Shown piece by piece: positions 34,164-41,117 of a stretch of DNA of 64,000 bases; position 1 is the first letter of the stretch, and the number at the start of each line of letters is the position of its first letter. Both the position numbers and the translations under genes were made by a program. Location: assembly GCF_023516595.1 (NCBI RefSeq), contig NZ_JAMGBG010000046.1:1-64000 (forward strand), written 5' to 3'. This DNA comes from Streptomyces neyagawaensis (GTDB lineage: Bacteria > Actinomycetota > Actinomycetes > Streptomycetales > Streptomycetaceae). Under the pieces are notes generated by a model. The model worked only from the letters and a program-made list of their open reading frames with translations. It was not told the DNA's origin and searched no databases.

Positions 34164-34961
34164 ATGGCGGCAGGGAACATCGACGAGGTCGTGGACGGGC
34201 TCGCCGAGGTCGTAAGGGACGCCCGCCGCGCCGGCGACCGGATCGGCTACTTCGCCGCGCTGTACCGGCAGGTGACCGTCGAGGTCCGTACGGCCATCCA
34301 TGAGGGGCGGTTCGACGACGGCGCCCGCATGGACCGGTTCGACACGCACTTCGGGAACCGCTACTTCGAGGCGTACGACGCCTGGCGCGCCGACCGCGGG
34401 GGGCCGCGCTGCTGGCGTGTGGCTTTCGGGCTGCTGGACGACTCCGACACCGTGATCGTCCAGCACCTGCTGCTCGGCGTGAACGCGCACATCAACCTCG
34501 ACCTGGCCGTCGCCGCCGCGCGGACCGCCCCCGGTGCGTCCATCCACGCGCTGCGGCGCGACTTCCTGCTGATCAACGACATCCTCGGCCGGGTCGTACT
34601 GGAGGTGCAGGACTCGATCGACGCCCTGTCGCCGCTCCTGTCGCTGCTGGACCGGATCGGGGCCCGCACCGACGAGCGGATCCTTGACTTCAGCATCCGC
34701 CGGTCCCGTGAGGAGGCCTGGCACAACGCCGTGCTGCTCGCCGGTCAGACCGAGGAGGAGCAGGCGGAGACCATCGAGCGGCTCGACATCCGGGCCGCCG
34801 TACTGGCCCGCCTGATCGCCCGCCCCGGCGGCCTCGTCCGACCGGCCCTGGAGCTGATCCGCGCCACCGAGAGCGACGACGTCCCGGCCGTCGTCGCCCA
34901 CCTGGACAGGGCGATGGAACGGTCCGCCGCCCGGCGAAGCACGGACGCCACGGACGACTGA
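34164..34961 (+). CDS. DUF5995-family protein
   Basis: A 265-residue soluble protein recognised as DUF5995 from IGYFAALYRQVTVEVRTAIH, the LLGVNAHINLDLAVAAARTA helix with its conserved His, and DFSIRRSREEAWHNAVLLAG. The His- and Asp-rich helical pattern hints at a metal site, which is inference. No function is known. The last codons and the stop are duplicated 36 bp downstream (34985-35010). Confidence 0.78.
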   Translation: MAAGNIDEVVDGLAEVVRDARRAGDRIGYFAALYRQVTVEVRTAIHEGRFDDGARMDRFDTHFGNRYFEAYDAWRADRGGPRCWRVAFGLLDDSDTVIVQHLLLGVNAHINLDLAVAAARTAPGASIHALRRDFLLINDILGRVVLEVQDSIDALSPLLSLLDRIGARTDERILDFSIRRSREEAWHNAVLLAGQTEEEQAETIERLDIRAAVLARLIARPGGLVRPALELIRATESDDVPAVVAHLDRAMERSAARRSTDATDD

Positions 34962-35010
34962 GCCCGGCTCCTCCCGAGGCAGGGCACGGACGGCTGAGCC
35001 CGGCTTCCCC
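34949..35010. repeat. Tail duplication of the DUF5995 gene (36-bp period)
   Basis: CACGGACGACTGAGCCCGGC at 34949 contains the stop codon. A near copy with GGCTGAG in place of GACTGAG starts at 34985. The pattern is the same as in the other gene-tail repeats of this window. Confidence 0.7.
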
Positions 35011-35057
35011 CTCCGGCCAGGTAGCGGCCGGGGTCGCCCACGAGGCGACCGCGTGCC

Positions 35058-35744
35058 TCAGGGCCACAGAAGTTCCGTGGCCCAACCCCCCTCCGCCCTG
35101 CGGTAGACGAGCCGGACGTGGCGTCGGCGGGCGTCGCCCTGGAAGAACTCCACCTCGTCCGGCTCGACCGTGTACGCCGTCCAGGACGGTACGGGCGCGT
35201 CCGGCTCCCGTTCGGCCCGAGCCCACGCGTCGTCGGACGCCCGCTCCAGCTCCGCCAGGGAGGGCAGGACGGCGCTCTGCTGCCCCACGAGGGCCGCGGC
35301 CAGCGCGCCCGTCGAGCGGGCGTGCAGGTCGGCCTGGGCGAACGCGGCGGGGGCCACCGTGACCCGGCCGCGCACCCGCACCTGCCGCCCCCGCACGGGC
35401 CAGTAGAAGCCGAGGGCCGCGTACGGGCGGGCCGCCAGGTGCCGTCCCTTGCGGCTGCCGGAGTGCGTCGCGAAGTGCCAGCCGTGGTCGTCCACGTCGT
35501 GCAGCATCACCGTACGGACGTCCGGGTTGCCCTCCTCGTCGGCCGTGGCCAGCGACATCGTGTGCGGCTCGGGCTGCCCGGCCGCGACCGCGTCCGCGAA
35601 CCAGGTGGTGAACAGGGGGACCGGTGCGGCGGGTGCCGCGGCCGGGTCGAGGCCGGGCAGCTCGGTGACCTCGGGGTCCCAGACCCGCAGGGTCCGCAGC
35701 AGCTGGACGAAGCCGGAGGGGGCGTCGGCGCCGGGAATGCTCAT
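35058..35744 (-). CDS. Pyridoxamine 5'-phosphate oxidase family protein (PdxH-like)
   Basis: A 228-residue FMN-binding split-barrel protein. It shows TMSLATADEEGNPDVRTVML, then GSRKGRHLAARPYAALGFYW for FMN contacts, and a C-terminal dimer region ending RHVRLVYRRAEGGWATELLWP that resembles the PNPOx C-terminal domain. True PdxH oxidises pyridoxine or pyridoxamine phosphate to pyridoxal phosphate; this divergent form may do so or act on another substrate. It follows the thiolase gene by 32 bp on the minus strand, so it probably shares the operator-controlled promoter. Confidence 0.82.
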   Translation of the reverse strand: MSIPGADAPSGFVQLLRTLRVWDPEVTELPGLDPAAAPAAPVPLFTTWFADAVAAGQPEPHTMSLATADEEGNPDVRTVMLHDVDDHGWHFATHSGSRKGRHLAARPYAALGFYWPVRGRQVRVRGRVTVAPAAFAQADLHARSTGALAAALVGQQSAVLPSLAELERASDDAWARAEREPDAPVPSWTAYTVEPDEVEFFQGDARRRHVRLVYRRAEGGWATELLWP

Positions 35745-35776
35745 GCGGCGATTCTGCCGGGCCGCGCCGGGACCCC

Positions 35777-36982
35777 TCACCCCCGCCCCAGGACCACCGT
35801 CCCCGAGGAGCAGAACCAGCCTCCCGTGCCGGAGGCGACGGCGAGGCGGGGGAGATCGCCGCCGGGGGAGCGCAGCTGCCGCTCGCCCGCCTCGCCGCGC
35901 AGCTGGCGGACGGCCTCGACGAGGAGGAAGAGGCCGCGCATCCCGGGGTGCTGGGCGGACAGGCCGCCGCCGTCGGTGTTGACGGGGAGGTCCCCGGTGA
36001 GGGTCAGGCGGTTCTTCTCCACGAAGGGGCCGCCCTCGCCCTTCGCGCAGAAACCCAGGTCCTCCAGCGTCACCAGCGTCATGTAGGTGAACGCGTCGTA
36101 GATCTCTGCGAAGTCGATCTCGGACGGGCGGACCCCGGCCCGTTCGAAGGCGAGGCGGCCGCTGACCGCCGCCGGGGAGACGGTGAAGTCGGGCCACTCG
36201 GACATGGTGGTGTGGGAGACGTGCTCCCCGGTGCCGAGGACCCAGGCGGGGGTGGCCGGATGGCAGTCCCGTACGTACTCCTCGGCCGCCAGGACGACCG
36301 CCGCGCCTCCGTCGGAGCGGACGCAGCAGTGGAGCTTGGTGAAGGGGTCCGCGATCGGCGCGGAGGACAGCACGTCGTCGACGGTGATCGGCGTGCGGAA
36401 CATCGCCTCCGGGTTCGCCGCCGCGTTCGCCCGGGCCTGCACGGCCACGGAGGCGAGCTGCTCCAGGGTCGTTCCGTACTGGTGCATATGGCGGCGGGCG
36501 GCCATGGCGTACTTGGCGATCAGGGTGTGCCCGTAGGGGACCTCGTACTGGAGGGGGCCGCGGGCGCCGAAGGAGAGGGTGCCGGTGCGGCGGCCCGCCC
36601 TGATGTCGGCGCGGGCCGTGGAGCCGTACACGAGCAGCACGACGTTCGCGTGCCCGGCGGCGATCGCGTCGGCCGCGTGTGCCGCCATGACCTCCCAGGT
36701 GGCGCCGCCGACCGATGTGGAGTCCACCCACGTCGGCCGCAGCCCGAGGTACTCGCCGACCTCCACCGGCGCCAGTGTCCCGAGGCCCGCCGACGCCAGT
36801 CCGTCCACGACGGTGTGCTCCAGGCCCGCGTCCGCGAGGGCCCGGCGGGCGGCCTGCGCGTGCAGCGCGTACGGCGTCGCGTCGTCCACCCGCCCGCAGT
36901 CGGCGAGCGCGACCCCCACGACGGCCACCTCGCGGCGGCCGGCCCTTCCCCTGCGAATCCCCGGTACGGCGGCAGCGGTCAT
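35777..36982 (-). CDS. SCP-x/Ltp-type thiolase-fold enzyme, possible retro-aldolase
   Basis: A 401-residue thiolase-superfamily protein of the non-specific lipid-transfer group: EVAVVGVALADCGRVDD, AARRHMHQYGTTLEQLASVA, DFAEIYDAFTYMTLVTLEDL and NTDGGGLSAQHPGMRGLF. Where classical thiolases have the nucleophilic Cys (CxSG) this protein reads TSVGGATWEVMAAHAADA, so no CxSG motif is visible. That resembles Ltp2-like aldolases that work with a DUF35 partner, and the DUF35 gene at 32037 would fit. The aldolase role is inference. A palindromic operator starts 5 bp upstream of the ATG. Confidence 0.85.
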   Translation of the reverse strand: MTAAAVPGIRRGRAGRREVAVVGVALADCGRVDDATPYALHAQAARRALADAGLEHTVVDGLASAGLGTLAPVEVGEYLGLRPTWVDSTSVGGATWEVMAAHAADAIAAGHANVVLLVYGSTARADIRAGRRTGTLSFGARGPLQYEVPYGHTLIAKYAMAARRHMHQYGTTLEQLASVAVQARANAAANPEAMFRTPITVDDVLSSAPIADPFTKLHCCVRSDGGAAVVLAAEEYVRDCHPATPAWVLGTGEHVSHTTMSEWPDFTVSPAAVSGRLAFERAGVRPSEIDFAEIYDAFTYMTLVTLEDLGFCAKGEGGPFVEKNRLTLTGDLPVNTDGGGLSAQHPGMRGLFLLVEAVRQLRGEAGERQLRSPGGDLPRLAVASGTGGWFCSSGTVVLGRG

Positions 36983-36986
36983 GGAT

Positions 36987-37001
36987 CTGACGGTACATCA
37001 G
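36987..37001. promoter_or_regulatory. Operator palindrome CTGACGGTACATCAG
   Basis: One mismatch in the right arm. It almost touches the thiolase start codon on the minus strand, so occupancy would block that promoter or translation start. Confidence 0.7.
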
Positions 37002-37047
37002 ATTACCGCCGTGGGGGACCTGTGCTTCCGTCGCCTCCCGCTCTAAC

Positions 37048-37062
37048 ATGACGCACCGTCAG
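37048..37062. promoter_or_regulatory. Operator palindrome ATGACGCACCGTCAG
   Basis: One mismatch at the first base. It is 56 bp upstream of the acyl-CoA dehydrogenase gene at 37119 and 61 bp centre to centre from its partner site. Confidence 0.7.
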
Positions 37063-37118
37063 ATCGATGCCGGATGGATGTCGGATCGAGCAGAGGGTGA
37101 GCAGAGGGGGACCCGCCC

Positions 37119-38333
37119 ATGGACGCCCGCTTCACCGCCGAGCAGGAGGAGATCCGCCGCACGGTACGGGAGTTGCTGCTCAAGCGCAGTGGCCCGGAGG
37201 ACGTCCGGGCGGCCGTACGGACCGGCGAGGGATACGACGCCGCGCTGTGGACGACGCTCGCCGAACAGCTCGGCCTGCCGGGGCTCGCGCTCCCCGAGGA
37301 GTACGGCGGGGTCGGCTGCTCGGTCACCGAACTGGCTCTCGCCTGCGAGGAACTGGGGCGCGGGCTCACCCCCTCGCCGCTGCCGGCCACCGCCCTCCTC
37401 ACGGCCCCCCTCGTCCTCGCCCTCGGCACCGACCGCCAGCGCGAGCGGCTCCTCCCCCGCCTCGCCACCGGCCGCCTCACCGCCGCGCTCGCCGTCCCCG
37501 GCGCCGCCCTCGCCACCGCGCTCGCCCTGACCGGTGACAACCACGGGGCGTGGGCCGGTGGCGGACGCGCCGGGGGAGTGCAGGCACGGCGGTCCGGTGA
37601 CGGCTGGCGGCTGTACGGGGAGGTCACGCAGGTGCTCGACGGGCACAGCGCGGGACTGCTCCTCGTGGCCGCCCACACCGGCGGGTTCGCCCGGTCACGC
37701 ACCCTGCTCTTCCTCGTCCGGGCGGAGGCGACGGGACTCGTACGGGTACGGCAGACCGCCCTCGACGAGACCCGGCCGGTGGGCCGTGTCCAACTGCGCG
37801 ACTCCCCGGCCGAGTTGCTGGGAGAGGACGACGAGGCGGACGTACCGGCCGCGCTCGCCGATGTGGGCGACGCGGCCGCCGCCGTCCTCGCCGCCGAGGC
37901 CGTCGGAGCGGCGGACCGGGCCCTGGAACGGACCGTCGCCCACGTACGGCAGCGGGAGCAGTTCGGGCGGCCGATCGGATCCTTCCAGACGGTCAAGCAC
38001 CGGCTGGCCGACGTGTACGTCGGTGTGCAGGCCGCCCGGTCGGCCGCGTACTACGCGGCGTGGAGCGCGGGCGTGCGTGGTGAGCGGGTCGGCGTGCGCG
38101 GTGAGCGGGTCGGCGGGCAGGCCCTCGCCCAGGCGCTGGAGGCGCTGCGGACCGCCGCCGCGGAGGGCGTCCAGTTCCACGGCGGCCTCGGTTTCACCTG
38201 GGAACACCAGGTGCATCTGTACGTCAAGCGCGCCATGGCGGACGCACTGCTCCTCGGCCCCGTGCACCGGTTGCGGGGGCGGGCGGCGGAGTTGGCGGGC
38301 ATGTTCGGCGACGACGAGGAGGTGCGGGGCTGA
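37119..38333 (+). CDS. Acyl-CoA dehydrogenase
   Basis: A 404-residue acyl-CoA dehydrogenase: FTAEQEEIRRTVRELLLKR at the N-terminus, LALPEEYGGVGCSVTELALA, then VRQREQFGRPIGSFQTVKHR and GVQFHGGLGFTWEHQVHLYV in the C-terminal domain. The middle domain lacks a clear xEPxxGSD segment, which suggests an incomplete FAD site as in beta-type FadE subunits. A 21-bp in-frame tandem duplication encodes GVRGERV twice near residue 320. It is divergent from the thiolase with two operators between, and overlaps the next gene by one base. Confidence 0.88.
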   Translation: MDARFTAEQEEIRRTVRELLLKRSGPEDVRAAVRTGEGYDAALWTTLAEQLGLPGLALPEEYGGVGCSVTELALACEELGRGLTPSPLPATALLTAPLVLALGTDRQRERLLPRLATGRLTAALAVPGAALATALALTGDNHGAWAGGGRAGGVQARRSGDGWRLYGEVTQVLDGHSAGLLLVAAHTGGFARSRTLLFLVRAEATGLVRVRQTALDETRPVGRVQLRDSPAELLGEDDEADVPAALADVGDAAAAVLAAEAVGAADRALERTVAHVRQREQFGRPIGSFQTVKHRLADVYVGVQAARSAAYYAAWSAGVRGERVGVRGERVGGQALAQALEALRTAAAEGVQFHGGLGFTWEHQVHLYVKRAMADALLLGPVHRLRGRAAELAGMFGDDEEVRG

Positions 38334-38833
38334 TGGCCTCGAAGAGCGCGAGTGGCCTGAAGGACGCAGGCGTGCGATGGGTGCAGAAGGTGTCGTCCGC
38401 TCCGGCGTTCGCGCGGGTGGCGCCCCATGTCATCCCCGCCCTCGACCGGGCCGTGCACCGGATGACACGGGGCAAGGTGCTCCTCAGCGCGCAACTGCTG
38501 CCGGGGATCGTCCTGACCGCGACCGGGGCGCGGAGCGGGGTGCCGCGCCGCACACCGCTGGCCTGCATGCCCGAGGAGGGCGGCCGGAGCTGGCTGCTCA
38601 TCGGCTCCAACTTCGGCCGGACCGACCATCCAGCCTGGACCGCGAACCTCCTGGCCCACCCCGACGCCGTGATCAGCTGGAAGGGCGAGGACATCCCGGT
38701 CACCGCGCGGCTGCTCCAGGGCGAGGAACGGGCGGCGGCATGGAAGGAACTGCTGCGCTTCTGGCCGCCGTACGCGACCTACCAGGCCCGGGTGGAGCGG
38801 GAGATCCGGGTGTTCCGGATCGCCCGGCGGTGA
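38333..38833 (+). CDS. F420H2-dependent quinone reductase/nitroreductase-like protein (Ddn family)
   Basis: A 166-residue protein of the deazaflavin-dependent reductase family (DUF385): GIVLTATGARSGVPRRTPLA with the RSG phosphate-contact segment, then GSNFGRTDHPAWTANLLAHP and a YATYQARVEREIRVF end. Members reduce quinones or enones with reduced F420. Its ATG overlaps the stop of the acyl-CoA dehydrogenase (TGATG), so it is co-translated, and it may reduce an unsaturated intermediate of the same pathway (inference). The end of the gene is copied twice downstream. Confidence 0.87.
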   Translation: MASKSASGLKDAGVRWVQKVSSAPAFARVAPHVIPALDRAVHRMTRGKVLLSAQLLPGIVLTATGARSGVPRRTPLACMPEEGGRSWLLIGSNFGRTDHPAWTANLLAHPDAVISWKGEDIPVTARLLQGEERAAAWKELLRFWPPYATYQARVEREIRVFRIARR

Positions 38834-38903
38834 GGGCGCGGTTGTTCCGGATCGTCCGGCGGCGGCGAGGGCGCGGGTGTTTCCGTTTCGTCCGGCGGCG
38901 GTG
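38811..38903. repeat. Three copies of the reductase gene tail
   Basis: The coding segment for VFRIARR plus TGA (from 38811) recurs from 38843 and 38878 as diverged copies (VFRIVRRR-like, then CFRFVRRR-like before a TGA). Periods are 32 and 35 bp. Confidence 0.85.
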
Positions 38904-38986
38904 AGACGCGGCGGGCGGTGCCCCTCGGGTGAGGGCGCCGCCAGCGTGACAGGAATCCGCGTCCTGGGCCGCCCGGGGGCTCCCGG

Positions 38987-39634
38987 CTACTTCGTGGGCT
39001 TCTTGCCGGTGATGCCCAGGTGCACCAACAGCGCCAGGTTCGGCTTCAGTTCGGCCTGCTTCACACCCCAGGACTGGAAGCCCTTCTGGTGCGAGGAGAC
39101 CGAGGCGAGCATCGCCACGAGGGAACCGGCGAGGGCGCCCGGGCTCACGTCCTTGTCGACCCGGCCCTTGGCCTGAAGCTCCTTCACCGTCTCCGAGAGG
39201 GAGTTGGTGACCGAGTTCAGGATCTTCATGCGGATCTTGTAGAAGCGTTTGTCGCCCTCGGCGGCGCCCAGGTCCACGACCCGGAGGATCGCGTCGTTCT
39301 TGCGCCAGAACTCCAGGAAGCCGTCGACGAGTTCCTGGGCGGTCTGCCAGCCGGCCTTGCCCACCCAGGAGCGTCCTTCGAGGAGGGACGTCAACGTGGC
39401 GCCCTCGGCGGCCATTTGCTCCGCGATCTCCAGAACCGCGCCCTCGACGTCCGGGAAGTACTGGTAGAAGGTCGCGGGCGAAGTCCCCGCCTTCCGGGCG
39501 ACATCGATGACTTTGACGTCCCGGTAGGGGGAGGAGCTGAGCATCTCGCTGAGGCAGTCGAGCAGCTTCTGCCGGGTCGCCTGCCCACGTCGGCCGGCCA
39601 CGCGGCCGTCGACGGTACGCACTTGTCCTGTCAT
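38987..39634 (-). CDS. TetR-family transcriptional regulator (candidate regulator of the acyl-CoA regulon)
   Basis: A 215-residue TetR-type protein. The DNA-binding domain is at about residues 16-65, with a helix-turn-helix in VIDVARKAGTSPATFYQYF. The C-terminal ligand-binding helices carry WVGKAGWQTAQELVDGFLEF and KRFYKIRMKILNSVTNSLSE. It sits at the end of the first acyl-CoA block, facing the reductase gene. A degenerate site CTGTCATGCCGTCAG overlaps its own start codon (39628-39642), 10 of 12 arm bases matching the regulon palindrome, so autoregulation is possible. That it binds the palindromes is inference from family behaviour and position; acyl-CoA thioesters are typical ligands for such repressors. 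Confidence 0.85.
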   Translation of the reverse strand: MTGQVRTVDGRVAGRRGQATRQKLLDCLSEMLSSSPYRDVKVIDVARKAGTSPATFYQYFPDVEGAVLEIAEQMAAEGATLTSLLEGRSWVGKAGWQTAQELVDGFLEFWRKNDAILRVVDLGAAEGDKRFYKIRMKILNSVTNSLSETVKELQAKGRVDKDVSPGALAGSLVAMLASVSSHQKGFQSWGVKQAELKPNLALLVHLGITGKKPTK

Positions 39635-39642
39635 GCCGTCAG
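39628..39642. promoter_or_regulatory. Degenerate operator-like site at the TetR start codon
   Basis: CTGTCATGCCGTCAG has an exact right arm and four of six matches in the left arm. Because it overlaps the ATG it may be chance. Confidence 0.3.
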
Positions 39643-39884
39643 CTTACCGAGGGGTGATCGGAGCGCGATTCGGCCGACTGCAAATGGGGAGTGCGGGCTT
39701 CACCAAGGGCTTCTCGGGACGCGACGGGCAGCGGGGTGGCGGGTTTCTTTCGCCGCGGGGGAGAAGCGGAACGGGCGGGTACGCCGGGGTGGGCGGGTAC
39801 GCCGGGCCGTGCCCCCGCATCGCCGGCCACCCGCACGCACCCGCTCCGCGCGCGGGCGGCGTGGGGCGCCGTTAGCTTGGCGGT

Positions 39885-40814
39885 ATGTACCCCGAGGGCG
39901 TTCCGTGCTGGATCGATGTGCAGCTTCCCGACGTGGAGGCCGGGAAGCGTTTCTACGGCGAGCTCTTCGGGTGGACGTTCAAGGTGGCCCCCGGCGACGG
40001 GGCGCACGAGGTCTGGGCGTATCTCCCCGGGATCCCCGTGACGTCCGCCACCCTGTCCGACGCCACCCCGCCCGACGCCTCCTCGGACACGCCCTCGGAC
40101 GCCCCCCGGGACGCCTCGGCGGCCGTCTCCTCGGACGTCCCCCTCGCCCCCGTCGCCGCGCTCGTGCCCAAGCCCGACGGGCGGATGCCCACCGTGTGGA
40201 CGCCGCACTTCGCGACGCCGGACGCGGTGGCGCTCACCGCCCGGATCAGGGCGGCCGGAGGGCAGGTGATCACGCCGCCGACCCCGGTCGGGGACCTCGG
40301 GGTCGCGGCGCTGGCCACGGACCCGGAGGGGGCCGTGTTCGGGCTGTGGCAGGCGGGCACGCACCCGGGGTTCGGGCGGCGGCACGAGCCGGGGACCTTC
40401 GCCTGGGCGGAGTTGTACACGCGGGACACCAAGGCGGCCAACGCCTTCTACGCCCACCTCTTCCACGACGCGCTCTTCGGGCCCGACGCCGACCCCGACT
40501 TCGGGCGGGCCGCCGTCACCGAGGTGTTCCCCGCCGAGATGCCGCCGCACTTCCTCGTCCACTTCGGTACCGAGGACTGCCAGGCCGCCCTGGGCGTGGT
40601 CACCCGGCTCGGCGGGCGGGTCCAGGTGCCGCCCTTCGACACGTCGTACGGAAATGTGGCGGTCGTCACGGACAATCAAGGCGCGTCGTTCGCGCTGCTC
40701 CAGCGGAGCGCCGGGGGCGACTGGCGGGAGGCGCCGCAGGAGGAGGGTCGGGAGGGGCAGGACCCTGACGATCTGCGGCTGGAAGGGGACGAAGGGCGCG
40801 AAGACGAAGGCTGA
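39885..40814 (+). CDS. VOC-superfamily (glyoxalase-like) two-domain protein, possible KbpA
   Basis: A 309-residue protein with two vicinal-oxygen-chelate repeats. The first starts CWIDVQLPDVEAGKRFYGEL, the second EPGTFAWAELYTRDTKAANA; both end in a typical FGLWQAG- or FALLQRS-like strand. A Ser/Asp/Pro-rich insert of about 40 residues interrupts the first domain (40040-40150). In Streptomyces coelicolor the gene just upstream of afsK encodes KbpA, an inhibitor of AfsK autophosphorylation. The position here fits, but I cannot verify that KbpA has this fold, so no symbol is given. The C-terminal 20 residues are acidic. Confidence 0.8.
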   Translation: MYPEGVPCWIDVQLPDVEAGKRFYGELFGWTFKVAPGDGAHEVWAYLPGIPVTSATLSDATPPDASSDTPSDAPRDASAAVSSDVPLAPVAALVPKPDGRMPTVWTPHFATPDAVALTARIRAAGGQVITPPTPVGDLGVAALATDPEGAVFGLWQAGTHPGFGRRHEPGTFAWAELYTRDTKAANAFYAHLFHDALFGPDADPDFGRAAVTEVFPAEMPPHFLVHFGTEDCQAALGVVTRLGGRVQVPPFDTSYGNVAVVTDNQGASFALLQRSAGGDWREAPQEEGREGQDPDDLRLEGDEGREDEG

Positions 40815-41117
40815 GGGGCTGTCGCGCCAACGTCGTACGGGTAGGCCTCTTGGAGCGTCCTGGGGGCGGACGAGGGGGTTGTGCGCCGGTGGTACGCCAC
40901 CGTTCGCGGTGTTTCATCATGCGGTCTCCCGCTTCCCACGGGGCGGACGGCGTGGTTTTGTCCTGAGACACCCCGTTCCGCCCCCGGGTTCGCAACCTGC
41001 CCCCGGTACAGGAAGAATCGGGGTGCGTGCCGCCAGGGCGGTGCGGTGGTGAGACGCTGCACGGGGCCGCGCACACAACGTGGGTGACGCGGGCCGTACG
41101 GGGAGGTGGCAGGGCAA
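40815..41117. other. Intergenic region upstream of afsK
   Basis: No gene is supported. A small hairpin GGTGG-tacg-CCACC lies at 40888-40901, and a more AT-rich stretch at 40905-40930 may include the afsK promoter. Confidence 0.4.
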
